Part shown: positions 1 to 7,381 of the stretch, piece after piece
How the letters are laid out: each line of letters opens with the position of its first letter
Numbering within the stretch: the stretch's first letter is position 1
DNA from: Acidiferrobacteraceae bacterium
Lineage (GTDB): Bacteria > Pseudomonadota > Gammaproteobacteria > Arenicellales > UBA868
Assembly: GCA_002731295.1 (NCBI GenBank)
Contig: PCBE01000066.1
Location: 9,509 to 25,087 of the forward strand
Reading direction: 5' to 3'
DNA: 15,579 nucleotides
The notes under the pieces: generated by a model
What the model saw: the letters and a program-made list of their open reading frames with translations, nothing else
Told to the model about the DNA's origin: nothing
Databases searched by the model: none
Position numbers and translations under genes: made by a program

Positions 1-1565
1 TCTGTCCCAGACGATGCGGCTGTGGCAGAGGTGTTGGGTACTTTGCCCGTGTGTGTTGACGAGATCTGGACCTGGTCTATGTCAATCTGCAGTTCAGCGG
101 CAACCACTTGTGCGACCTTGATCAGGAGTCCTTGCCCCATCTCCGTACCGCCATGGTTTAAAAGAACACTACCGTCTTTGTACACGTGTAACAGTGCACC
201 GGCCTGGTTGAGCGGCGTATTGGTAAAAGAGATGCCGAATTTGACCGGTGTCAGCGCGAGCCCACGCCGCAGATACGGGTTTGTACTGTTGAACGCTTTT
301 ATAGATTTACGCCGCTCACGGTAACGACTTGTCGATTCCAGTTGCTCAACGAGTTCATCAAGTACGAAGTCTTCCACCTGCATGTGGTATGGCGTCAGGT
401 TGCGGTCGTTGTGCTCGTAAAAGTTAAGCCGCCGCACATCCAGGGGATCCAGGCGGCGTTCGTGGGCTATGGCCTGAATGATCTGTTCTGCGATAAGCAT
501 TCCCTGCGGACCACCAAAACCACGAAAGGCCGTATTGGATACCGTGTTGGTTTGACATCTGTCGGACCGGATTCGCACGGCCGGGTAAAAATAGGCGTTG
601 TCTGCGTGAAACATTGCCCGATCGTTCACTGGATCGGACAGGTCGTGCGAACAACCGCAGCGAGAAGCCATGTGAATGTCAACGCCGGCTATCCGCCCAT
701 CCGGGTCGTAGCCGACTTCCCAGTCACTGTGAAAGTCGTGCCGTTTGCCCGTCATGATCATGTCGAGGTCCCGGTCCAGCCGGCATTTCACGGGCTGTCC
801 GGTTTTGGTGGCAGCCAGAGCGGCGAGCACCGCCCATTGGGCAGCCTGCGATTCCTTGCCGCCGAATCCGCCCCCCATTCGCCGCACCTCTACGGTCACA
901 GTGTGATCCGGCAGGCCCAGCACCTGTGCCGCGGCGTGCTGAATTTCCGACGGGTGCTGGGTGGAGGCATAAATGTGCACCCCACCGTCTTCTTGTGGGA
1001 TCGCTAGAGAAACCTGACCCTCCAGATAGAAGTGGTCCTGACTGCCGCTGACGGTGGTGCCGCGCAGGCGATGGGGCGCCTGTTCGATGGCGCCCTGCCA
1101 GTCGTTACGTTGTATTTGCCTGGATTCACTGACGAAACTCTGGGCATTCAGAGCATTTTCGACTGTCAGGATCGGGTCTTGTGAATCAATATCTATCTTG
1201 GCCAGGCGTGACGCACGTCGAGCGTCTTGGTACCCTCGAGCAACCACCGCAAAAACCGGTTCACCGAAATACCGAATACGGTCTTTGGCCAATAAAGGGT
1301 CGTCTCCCGCATGTGTGGGACTGATATCGAGGGTTCCTGGTACATCGTCTGCGCACAGTACAGCAACAACGTTTGTTGCAGATTCAACAGCAGACAGGTC
1401 CACACTGCGCAGCTGCCCACAAACCGCGTTGGCATACCCAGGGACCAGATGTAGCGTACCGCGGGGTTCTGGTATGTCGTCGATATACAGCGCCTCCCCG
1501 GTCGTGTGTTTTATGGCACTGTCGTGGTTGAGGGCTGCGCCCAGTATCGATGCACTATCAGACAT
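1..1565 (-). CDS. xdhB: Xanthine dehydrogenase, molybdopterin-binding large subunit (3' end cut by the window)
   Basis: Molybdenum-cofactor subunit that hydroxylates hypoxanthine and xanthine to urate, passing electrons to the Fe-S/FAD subunit XdhA. I translated it directly: 521 residues are visible of a usual ~780, and the frame runs open off the left edge. Start ATG at 1565 overlaps the xdhA stop by 8 bases. Visible motifs: GGGFGGKE at about residues 231-238, AFRGFGGPQ at 346-354 and GGTEMGQG at 472-479. Glu238, Arg316 and Phe350 fall at the same relative spacing as bovine XDH Glu802, Arg880 and Phe914 (78 residues between the first pair, 34 between the second), so the purine-binding residues are conserved; this favours true xanthine dehydrogenase over other molybdenum hydroxylases. 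The catalytic Glu near the C-terminus (bovine Glu1261) lies outside the window. Family call is very secure. Confidence 0.96.
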   Translation of the reverse strand, partial: MSDSASILGAALNHDSAIKHTTGEALYIDDIPEPRGTLHLVPGYANAVCGQLRSVDLSAVESATNVVAVLCADDVPGTLDISPTHAGDDPLLAKDRIRYFGEPVFAVVARGYQDARRASRLAKIDIDSQDPILTVENALNAQSFVSESRQIQRNDWQGAIEQAPHRLRGTTVSGSQDHFYLEGQVSLAIPQEDGGVHIYASTQHPSEIQHAAAQVLGLPDHTVTVEVRRMGGGFGGKESQAAQWAVLAALAATKTGQPVKCRLDRDLDMIMTGKRHDFHSDWEVGYDPDGRIAGVDIHMASRCGCSHDLSDPVNDRAMFHADNAYFYPAVRIRSDRCQTNTVSNTAFRGFGGPQGMLIAEQIIQAIAHERRLDPLDVRRLNFYEHNDRNLTPYHMQVEDFVLDELVEQLESTSRYRERRKSIKAFNSTNPYLRRGLALTPVKFGISFTNTPLNQAGALLHVYKDGSVLLNHGGTEMGQGLLIKVAQVVAAELQIDIDQVQISSTHTGKVPNTSATAASSGT

Positions 1566-3054
1566 GGGTGAAGGCCTGTGGCGAAGAAAACTCATAAACA
1601 GATGGCACGTCGGTCACGTTCAGAAACCGAAAATACTTGTCGAGCAGGTTCGCGGCGACCGTCCGGCGGTAGCGGGCACTCGCGCGCAGATCGGCAATAG
1701 GATCAAAATCCTGTAGCAGCGCATTTTGTGCTTCGGCCAGCGTGTCCTCATCGAGGCGGCGTCCTTCCACAGCGGCTTCGCAACGACGAGCCCGGCGCGG
1801 TGTGGTGGCCATTCCACCAAAACAAAAGCGGGCGTTGTGAACAAAACCGTCGACCAGTGTCAGGGAAAATGCGCCAAGAACAGCGCTGATATCCTGGTCG
1901 AAACGTTTGGCGATCTTCGAGCACCAAAAGTGTGGCTGTGGGCGTGCCGGGAGCACGACCGACGCCACATATTCGTTGTCCGCGAGATCCTGTTGTCCAT
2001 AGTCGATGAAAAAATCTTCCAGCGGAATCTCTCGTTGACCATTAGCGCACCCGATTCGCAGTGTTGCGCCCAGCGCGATCAGTGTGGGGGGTAGATCACC
2101 GATGGGCGAGCCGTTTGCAATGTTGCCGCCAATGGTACCTTGGCTACGGACCTGACGTGCGCCAAAACGACGCAGCAGGAGCCCAAGATCCGGTGAAAGG
2201 CGGGTCAATTCGGGCGCTGCACGCTGTAGTGAAACCGCAGCACCGATCTCAAGCTCGTCTTCTCGCCGATTGACGGTTTTAAGGCTTGATATCTGTCCCA
2301 GATAGAGCAGCGTAGTGAGCTGCCGCCCCTGTTTCGTGATCCAAAGACCTATATCAGTGGCACCTGCGAGCAGGGTCGGGGGTGAGTGTTGATCGGAAAG
2401 GTACGTGGCGAGTTCCGCTTCTGTGCGGGGTGCTGCAAACAGGCCCGACTCACACTCGACATGCAGTGTTTCATCCTGTTTTTGCCATTGGCCAAGTATG
2501 GACTGAACGGCGGTCTGCTGGTGCGGCCAGTAGTCCGGTAACGGCTGGGTACAGGCCTGGCGGGCCGCATCGATAATCGGCCCATAGCCCGTACACCGAC
2601 ACAGGTTACCGGCGAGGTGCTGGTCGATCTGATCCCGACCAGGTGTTTGGATTGAATCCCCGTGATGCTCATCGAGCTGCAATGCGGCGATCGACATCAC
2701 GAAGCCTGGCGTACAGAAGCCACACTGGGAGCCGTGATGGTCAATCATGGCTTGTTGGGCCGGGTGCAGGGTGTCCGACGCCAGGTGCTCAACCGTCAGC
2801 ACTTGTTTCCCATCCACCATGCCCAGTAGCAGGATGCATGCGTTGGCTACTGTGTACTTGAGGCTGTTGTCGTACAGTTCAGCGATCAGCACGGTACAAG
2901 CCCCGCAGTCGCCTTCGGCACAGCCTTCCTTGGTCCCGGTCAGGCAGGCTTGATTTCTGAGGTAATCCAGCAGCGTAAGACAGGGATCATCCAGACTGAT
3001 TTCAAGCGGCGTACTGCCGAGAACAAAGCGGACCTTATTTCTACTGGGTTGCAT
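1558..3054 (-). CDS. xdhA: Xanthine dehydrogenase, 2Fe-2S/FAD small subunit
   Basis: Electron-transfer subunit of xanthine dehydrogenase, 498 residues, normal for bacterial XdhA. The N-terminal plant-type ferredoxin domain has Cys45, Cys50, Cys53 (in GCAEGDCGACTV) and Cys73. The second 2Fe-2S domain has Cys111 and Cys114 (QCGFCTPGF) and Cys152 and Cys154 (GNLCRCTGY). The FAD domain follows from about residue 205, with LLAGATDIG at 228-236 and a QGTIGGNIANGSPIGD segment at 305-320. The open frame extends 75 codons further upstream (to 3279), but that part overlaps the hydroxyisourate hydrolase gene and has no family similarity, so I chose ATG 3054, whose product begins just before the ferredoxin fold; no strong Shine-Dalgarno is visible there. 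Cotranscribed with the HIU hydrolase (28-bp gap) and xdhB (8-base overlap). Confidence 0.96.
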   Translation of the reverse strand: MQPSRNKVRFVLGSTPLEISLDDPCLTLLDYLRNQACLTGTKEGCAEGDCGACTVLIAELYDNSLKYTVANACILLLGMVDGKQVLTVEHLASDTLHPAQQAMIDHHGSQCGFCTPGFVMSIAALQLDEHHGDSIQTPGRDQIDQHLAGNLCRCTGYGPIIDAARQACTQPLPDYWPHQQTAVQSILGQWQKQDETLHVECESGLFAAPRTEAELATYLSDQHSPPTLLAGATDIGLWITKQGRQLTTLLYLGQISSLKTVNRREDELEIGAAVSLQRAAPELTRLSPDLGLLLRRFGARQVRSQGTIGGNIANGSPIGDLPPTLIALGATLRIGCANGQREIPLEDFFIDYGQQDLADNEYVASVVLPARPQPHFWCSKIAKRFDQDISAVLGAFSLTLVDGFVHNARFCFGGMATTPRRARRCEAAVEGRRLDEDTLAEAQNALLQDFDPIADLRASARYRRTVAANLLDKYFRFLNVTDVPSVYEFSSPQAFTHV

Positions 3055-3082
3055 GGCTCTGGCTGTCCGACCGGGTGAGGGT

Positions 3083-3433
3083 TCAACTCCCCCGGTAAGT
3101 GCTGTACCCATAGGGTGAAATGAGTAGAGGCACGTGATAGTGGCTGTGCGGTTCAGCAATGCCAAACCGAATAACCACCTCATCCAGGAAGGCTGGGTCC
3201 GGCAGTTCAATGCCGCCGTTTCGAAAATACTCCGCGACATAGAACACCAGTTCGTATATGCCTGACACGAAATCTGCACCCGCTAAGATCGGTCCGGCAT
3301 TCCGCCCATCTGCATTGGTGCATCCTGTTGCAAGCACGGTGCGTTCGGTGTCGGCACGATACAGGGCCCAGTTCATATTGTCCGCAGGTTTTCCGCGGGC
3401 CGTATCCAGCACATGAGTTGTCAGTTGTCCCAT
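3083..3433 (-). CDS. hiuH: 5-hydroxyisourate hydrolase (transthyretin-like)
   Basis: Hydrolyses 5-hydroxyisourate, the product of urate oxidase, to OHCU. The 116-residue product carries the family signature: N-terminal LTTHVLD with His7, Arg44 in a DGR motif, His98 and His100 in HYHVPLL and the terminal YRGS tetrapeptide (113-116). Length is typical of the cytoplasmic enzyme and there is no signal peptide. The frame extends upstream to 3499, but homology begins at ATG 3433. It is the first gene of the leftward unit with xdhA and xdhB, and faces puuE across a 193-bp divergent promoter region. Its presence implies a urate oxidase elsewhere in the genome, since none is in this window. Confidence 0.95.
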   Translation of the reverse strand: MGQLTTHVLDTARGKPADNMNWALYRADTERTVLATGCTNADGRNAGPILAGADFVSGIYELVFYVAEYFRNGGIELPDPAFLDEVVIRFGIAEPHSHYHVPLLISPYGYSTYRGS

Positions 3434-3626
3434 TCGGTTGCTCCGGCTACAGTCAGTCCTATCGGTTGCGAAGAAGCGCCGATACGCACGGCAAGGCAAC
3501 TGGAAACCTGGCTACCAGCCGTGTCTTTTCTGCAACTTTAAACATGTTTGACTTGGAATTCACGAAATCCAGTAGGCATCACATCCCATCAGAATGCGGT
3601 GGGTTTAAAGGAGACAGGTAAAAGCG
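3434..3626. promoter_or_regulatory. Divergent promoter region between the xdh and puuE units
   Basis: This 193-bp non-coding gap separates two divergently transcribed units, so promoters for both should lie here. On the + strand a TTGACT hexamer at 3548-3553 resembles a -35 box, but no good -10 box follows at 16-18 bp, so I do not call a promoter precisely. A perfect 10-bp palindrome, AAACATGTTT, at 3540-3549 overlaps that hexamer and could be an operator half or core. The position is inferred from gene layout, not from a clear sigma-70 match. Confidence 0.55.
3607..3613 (+). promoter_or_regulatory. Ribosome binding site of puuE
   Basis: AAAGGAG lies 13 bases before ATG 3627. It is the strongest Shine-Dalgarno match on this side of the divergent gap and supports the puuE start. 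Confidence 0.6.
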
Positions 3627-4547
3627 ATGGCCCCAAAGGATGTCTACCCACGTGACCTTGTTGGCTACGGGCGGTCTGTGCCGGCTGCAAACTGGCCTGA
3701 TGGAGCCAGGCTGGCACTTCAGTTTGTGGTCAACTACGAAGAAGGTAGTGAAAACAGTATTTTACACGGTGATCCGGCGTCAGAAGCATTTTTGTCAGAG
3801 ATCGTCGGTGCTGCACCATGGCCTGGCCAGCGACATATGAGTATGGAATCAATCTATGAATACGGCTCACGCGTCGGGATCTGGCGTCTGTTGAACCTTT
3901 TCGAACAAAAACAGATTCCAATCACAGTTTTCGCCGTTGCGATGGCGCTTGCGCGGAACCCGGCGGTAGCCGACGCTGTGGTTAGTGCGGGGCACGAGAT
4001 CTGCTCACACGGCTACCGCTGGATTGACTACCGGGACGTACCGGAGGCGACGGAAAGAGAACATCTTCACAAAGCTATCGAGATCATTGAGCAACTGACG
4101 GGTGAACGCCCACTGGGTTGGTATACGGGCCGGACCAGTGAGAACACCCGTCGCCTGGTGGTTGAGGAAGGCGGTTTCCTTTATGACGCTGATGACTACA
4201 ACGATGACTTGCCCTTTTGGACAACAGTCAATGGTCATCAACACCTGGTTGTACCCTATACGCTGGATGCCAATGACATGCGGTTTGCAACGCCACAGGG
4301 GTTTAACTCGGGCGATCAGTTTTTCAGCTATCTAAGAGATACATTTGACACATTGTACGAGGAAGGTTCCCGCATACCACGGATGATGTCGGTCGGTCTG
4401 CATTGCCGTCTGGTCGGCAGACCTGGCCGTATTCGAGCGCTGGAACGGTTTATCGATCACGCCCAGCGCCACGAGGGAGTGTGGTTCTGTCGACGGGTCG
4501 ATATCGCCCGACACTGGCGGCAACACCACCCGGTTATACAGGATTAA
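3627..4547 (+). CDS. puuE: Allantoinase, polysaccharide-deacetylase-like (PuuE type)
   Basis: Hydrolyses allantoin to allantoate in the cytoplasm. The 306-residue product belongs to the NodB/polysaccharide deacetylase-like allantoinases, a family unrelated to AllB and, as known from the Pseudomonas enzyme, not dependent on the usual dinuclear metal site. Visible signatures are VVNYEEGSE at about 34-42, GHEICSHGYRW at 122-132 (His123, His128), GWYTGR near 164-169 and FNSGDQFF in the C-terminal part. Length is close to the ~308 residues usual for PuuE. A good Shine-Dalgarno (3607-3613) supports ATG 3627. The OHCU decarboxylase starts 2 bases after its stop, which fits the two enzymes acting at consecutive steps. 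Confidence 0.95.
   Translation: MAPKDVYPRDLVGYGRSVPAANWPDGARLALQFVVNYEEGSENSILHGDPASEAFLSEIVGAAPWPGQRHMSMESIYEYGSRVGIWRLLNLFEQKQIPITVFAVAMALARNPAVADAVVSAGHEICSHGYRWIDYRDVPEATEREHLHKAIEIIEQLTGERPLGWYTGRTSENTRRLVVEEGGFLYDADDYNDDLPFWTTVNGHQHLVVPYTLDANDMRFATPQGFNSGDQFFSYLRDTFDTLYEEGSRIPRMMSVGLHCRLVGRPGRIRALERFIDHAQRHEGVWFCRRVDIARHWRQHHPVIQD
4540..4543 (+). promoter_or_regulatory. Ribosome binding site deciding the GTG start of uraD
   Basis: AGGA with a 6-base spacer to GTG 4550, inside the last codons of puuE. It favours the GTG start, coupled to puuE termination, over the internal ATG at 4592. Confidence 0.5.
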
Positions 4548-4549
4548 CA

Positions 4550-5086
4550 GTGACGGGTGATCGATTGCAGAACCACCGCAAGCCCAGTGAAATGGATCGC
4601 GAGGAATTCATCGCAATGTTCGGCCATATCTATGAGAAATCCCCCTGGATTGTTGAGCAGGCCTGGGATCAAGGTCTCGCGAGTACCGAAGATTCGGCTG
4701 AAGGTCTGCGCCGGACCCTGGTCACAATAGTCGAGGAGGCAGGTCCGGAACTTCAGCTCAGGCTGCTGCGCGCACACCCCGATCTTGCCGGCAAACTGGG
4801 CGTGGGTGATGTCCTGACAACTGAGTCCCGATTTGAACAAGCCGGTGCGGGACTGGACCGGTGTACAAAAGCTGAATACGCTCAGTTTCAGTCCCTCAAT
4901 CAGTCCTACACCAAACAATTTGGTTTTCCTTTTATTCTTGCGGTACGCGGTCGTAACAGACAGCAGGTGCTGGAGAATTTCCGCGAGCGAATCGACAGTG
5001 GCCGTGACGATGAATTTGCCGAAGCGCTCAGGCAGGTGCATCGTATAGCCTGGCTAAGGCTGCAGGAGATCGAATACTACAACTGA
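4550..5086 (+). CDS. uraD: OHCU decarboxylase
   Basis: Decarboxylates 2-oxo-4-hydroxy-4-carboxy-5-ureidoimidazoline (OHCU) to S-allantoin. The product is 178 residues from the GTG start and helical throughout, as in the family. Key motifs are LLRAHPDLAGK around 72-82, with the catalytic His76, and FGFPFILAV at 124-132 followed by a RGR segment. GTG 4550 is chosen because it lies 2 bases after the puuE stop, has AGGA at the right distance and gives the usual short N-terminal extension before the DREEF segment; ATG 4592 would give a 164-residue protein and cannot be excluded. It acts between HIU hydrolase and allantoinase, both encoded next to it. Confidence 0.94.
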   Translation: MTGDRLQNHRKPSEMDREEFIAMFGHIYEKSPWIVEQAWDQGLASTEDSAEGLRRTLVTIVEEAGPELQLRLLRAHPDLAGKLGVGDVLTTESRFEQAGAGLDRCTKAEYAQFQSLNQSYTKQFGFPFILAVRGRNRQQVLENFRERIDSGRDDEFAEALRQVHRIAWLRLQEIEYYN

Positions 5087-5239
5087 CAGCAGATGCTGAG
5101 CACAGCACTGGCCTGTCTAACAGGTCAAGTGGTGACTGCTGGGGGAGTTCGCTTAAAATGAGCAGTGCTGCAGCTGGATTTTCAGAGCAGTTCTGAACAC
5201 AGCTTATGTTCCACCCTGTCCGGGGTTCTGCCATAGCAA

Positions 5240-5260
5240 TGGATCCTGGCCCGGGATCCA
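5240..5260. promoter_or_regulatory. 21-bp near-perfect palindrome, candidate operator
   Basis: Two 7-bp arms, TGGATCC (5240-5246) and GGATCCA (5254-5260), flank TGGCCCG. The symmetry continues inward, with one T-G mismatch and two further matching pairs around the central C at 5250. It sits 58 bp before the start of the carbamoyltransferase gene, a position suited to a dimeric repressor such as an IclR- or GntR-type regulator of ureide catabolism. A G+C-rich hairpin role is possible, but no T-tract follows. No second copy was noticed in the window. Confidence 0.4.
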
Positions 5261-5303
5261 ACGGCAGTTAACACCGCGATCTGCACAGTAACTTTGAATC
5301 AGC

Positions 5304-5310
5304 GAGGAAG
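5304..5310 (+). promoter_or_regulatory. Ribosome binding site of the carbamoyltransferase gene
   Basis: GAGGAAG lies 7 bases before ATG 5318. It supports that start over the in-frame ATG at 5294, which is upstream of the site. Confidence 0.6.
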
Positions 5311-5317
5311 CACAACT

Positions 5318-6349
5318 ATGGTATTGACGCCGGACTTTGGCCCGAGAGACATCTATGCACAGGTAGAAAAAACCGCGATCAAAGGTCGCCACCTGACTTT
5401 TATCGACGACCTGTCTTCAGATGAACTCGACAACGTTTTTCTAACAGCGGAAATGTTCGAGCCTTACTGGCGAAGCGGTCTGGAACTGCTTCGGCACAGG
5501 ATCTTGTGTACTTTGTTTTTCCAGCCCAGCACCCGAACCCGGTTCAGCCATGAGACGGCCATGTACCGTCTTGGTGGCAACGTACTGACGGAGTCCAACC
5601 CGCTGGTCAGTTCGTCTGCAGCAAAGAATGAGTCCCTTTACGATTCGATCCGGGTGATCTCGCAATATGCCGATGTTCTTGTACTCAGACACCCCGATGA
5701 TGAAAGAGTGCTGGCAGATATAGAGCTTCTGGCGGGTGACACAATACCGATTATCAGTGGGGGTTACGGCAATGTGACGCATCCCACACAGGGCCTGCTC
5801 GACATGTACACCGCGTGGCGGGTGTTGGGCGGTGATTTTTCGACCATGAGTGTGATGATCGCCACGCCCGATCTGTCGCGCGCGCGTTCCGGGCAGTCCT
5901 TTGCCCTGGGCCTGGCTCGGATGGGTGCCAGGATTGTGTATTCCGGTACGACCGGCCTGCGTACACCGGATGTCATCCGTGAAAAACTCGACGGGATGAA
6001 TGCGACGTATGTGGAACACAATGACCTGACGATTCGGCAACAGGAGGATCTGATTGCTGACGAAGGTATAGATCTGTTGTATCTGCCAGGGTGCTCAGTC
6101 AAGAAAGGTGATCCAGGGCGGGATGACTTCATGAAAAAGATGGAGGAATACTATTTCACCGTTGACGGGCTGGAAAAAATCCGTGAGCAAAGTGGAAAGA
6201 CTGTGGGTGTTATGCACTCGCTGCCACGTAATGAAGGAGAATTCGACTTTGGAATCGACCAGACGGCACACGAACTGTATTTCAAGCAGATCGGTTTCTC
6301 AGTACCACTGCGTATGTCATTGATCGCCAACATTGTCGGATTAAACTGA
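5318..6349 (+). CDS. Aspartate/ornithine carbamoyltransferase-family protein of unknown acceptor
   Basis: A 343-residue ATCase-fold carbamoyltransferase. The carbamoyl-phosphate site is intact: STRTR at 71-75, Lys103 in the equivalent of the ATCase 80s loop, RHP at 124-126 and HPTQ at 155-158; an Arg at about 188-190 matches the ATCase Arg167 region. The acceptor site differs. Where ATCase has TRVQ (Arg229 and Gln231, which hold aspartate) this protein reads LPGCS at about 256-260, and the HPLPR loop is HSLPR at 300-304. It therefore should not be an aspartate carbamoyltransferase, and no pyrimidine gene lies nearby. Its neighbours, carbamate kinase and ureide enzymes, suggest catabolic use: phosphorolysis of a carbamoylated purine-breakdown product. 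YgeW-like enzymes of anaerobic urate clusters are a conceptual parallel; I cannot tell whether it is their orthologue. Gap to the next gene is 24 bp. Confidence 0.85.
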   Translation: MVLTPDFGPRDIYAQVEKTAIKGRHLTFIDDLSSDELDNVFLTAEMFEPYWRSGLELLRHRILCTLFFQPSTRTRFSHETAMYRLGGNVLTESNPLVSSSAAKNESLYDSIRVISQYADVLVLRHPDDERVLADIELLAGDTIPIISGGYGNVTHPTQGLLDMYTAWRVLGGDFSTMSVMIATPDLSRARSGQSFALGLARMGARIVYSGTTGLRTPDVIREKLDGMNATYVEHNDLTIRQQEDLIADEGIDLLYLPGCSVKKGDPGRDDFMKKMEEYYFTVDGLEKIREQSGKTVGVMHSLPRNEGEFDFGIDQTAHELYFKQIGFSVPLRMSLIANIVGLN

Positions 6350-6373
6350 TCCTAATTTTTGGGCGTTGAGCAA

Positions 6374-7375
6374 ATGCCGTCAGAACCTAAGGTCGTCATC
6401 GTTGGTACCGGCGGAACCATCGCCGGCCGCGCCGATTCGGCTACGAACCTCGCTTACAGTGCCGGTCAATTGTCGGTCGCTGATTTGCTGGAGGTTATTC
6501 CCGATCTGGCGAACGTCGCACAGATCAGTGGGCAGAACCTGTTTTCTTTGAATTCCAAGGATATGGGTCCTGACCAGTGGCGGTTGCTCGCCAGGACGAT
6601 CAGCGAGGAGGCCAGCAGAAAAGACGTGACCGGTGTGGTGGTTACCCATGGTACCGATACACTTGAGGAAGCAGCGCTGTTTCTGCATCTTACGCTCAGC
6701 ACCGATAAACCAATCGTGTTGACCGGCAGCATGCGCCCCGCAACAGCACTGAGTCCGGATGGACCCGCCAATCTTTTCCATGCGGTGCAGGTGTGTGCGT
6801 CGGCAAATGCCAGTGGCCGGGGTGTCATGGTGGTGATGAACGGTGAGATTCTGTCCGCACTGCACGTTGTCAAGCGCCATTCCATCGCCACAAATGCGTT
6901 CACTTCATCGCCCGCCAGACCGCTGGGGCGGGTCTATTCCGGCCGCACCTTCTTTTTTTCTGACTCGACTAAAGCAGCGCTGGCTGGCGCATTTGGTGGT
7001 GCGCTGTCCAACGACGTGGTGTTGCCGGCTGTAGATATCCATTATGTTGCCGCTGGCAATTCGCACGCGGACCTGTTGTCCCGTGACTGGACAGAGCGCA
7101 GAGGCCTGGTGATAGCTGGTTTTGGATGCGGAGAGATTCCTGACGGGCTGGTACCGGAGATTAACCGGCTGGCGGATGACGGCATAACCATTGTTGTATC
7201 GTCCCGTGTCGCTGACGTCGTGGTGTTGCCTGAAACCATGACCCTGACAGAGGAACACCACATCGTTGCTTCGCGCCACCTAAACCCGCACAAGTCTGCA
7301 CTGCTACTTTCATTGGCATTGTCGGCTGGAAAAGATGTAGCGGCTACTTTTATGAGCACCGATGCAGACGGTTAA
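6374..7375 (+). CDS. Asparaginase/glutaminase-family amidohydrolase
   Basis: A 333-residue Thr-nucleophile amidohydrolase. Both catalytic triad elements are visible: TGGTIAG at 12-18 (Thr15 nucleophile), HGTDTLEE at 92-99 (Thr94, Asp95) and Lys167 in VVKRHS, in the place of E. coli AnsB Lys162. A Tyr at about 28 and LNSKDM near 59-64 match substrate-loop positions. No signal peptide is present, so it is cytoplasmic. I prefer ATG 6374 because family homology begins directly after it; a TTG at 6359 in the same frame is the alternative. It sits between the carbamoyltransferase and carbamate kinase, with a 6-bp gap to the latter. The substrate may be asparagine, but the context fits a small amide from ureide breakdown, such as oxamate; that is inference. 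Confidence 0.88.
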   Translation: MPSEPKVVIVGTGGTIAGRADSATNLAYSAGQLSVADLLEVIPDLANVAQISGQNLFSLNSKDMGPDQWRLLARTISEEASRKDVTGVVVTHGTDTLEEAALFLHLTLSTDKPIVLTGSMRPATALSPDGPANLFHAVQVCASANASGRGVMVVMNGEILSALHVVKRHSIATNAFTSSPARPLGRVYSGRTFFFSDSTKAALAGAFGGALSNDVVLPAVDIHYVAAGNSHADLLSRDWTERRGLVIAGFGCGEIPDGLVPEINRLADDGITIVVSSRVADVVVLPETMTLTEEHHIVASRHLNPHKSALLLSLALSAGKDVAATFMSTDADG

Positions 7376-7381
7376 ACCGCA

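Larger units (their letters stand above)
5087..5317. other. Dyad-rich intergenic gap before the carbamoyltransferase operon
   Basis: A 231-bp stretch without a recognised gene, the largest gap on the + strand. It holds an inverted repeat with 8-bp arms (CAGCACTG 5103-5110, CAGTGCTG 5163-5170) enclosing a small hairpin (CCTGT/ACAGG, 5112-5124), a possible 12-codon reading frame at 5158-5196 and a near-perfect palindrome at 5240-5260. No T-tract follows any stem, so I do not call a rho-independent terminator. The gap probably holds a promoter or leader for the downstream operon; this is inferred from its size and structure. Confidence 0.5.

Noticed and set aside
342..1716. Two + strand open frames of about 220 codons (342-1007 and 1054-1716)
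   Set aside because: They lie opposite the continuous xdhB frame, which carries clear molybdopterin motifs; their products have unlikely composition and no recognisable domains.
3055..3279. 75-codon N-terminal extension of xdhA
   Set aside because: It overlaps the HIU hydrolase gene and encodes no part of the ferredoxin domain, which begins after ATG 3054.
5103..5170. Rho-independent terminator between uraD and the carbamoyltransferase gene
   Set aside because: Stems are present but none is followed by a T-tract, so termination cannot be supported.
5441..6040. 199-codon - strand frame opposite the carbamoyltransferase gene
   Set aside because: Shadow of the coding frame that contains STRTR and HPTQ; no independent support.
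5318..6349. Aspartate carbamoyltransferase PyrB of pyrimidine synthesis
   Set aside because: The Arg and Gln that bind aspartate are replaced, and all neighbours are catabolic.
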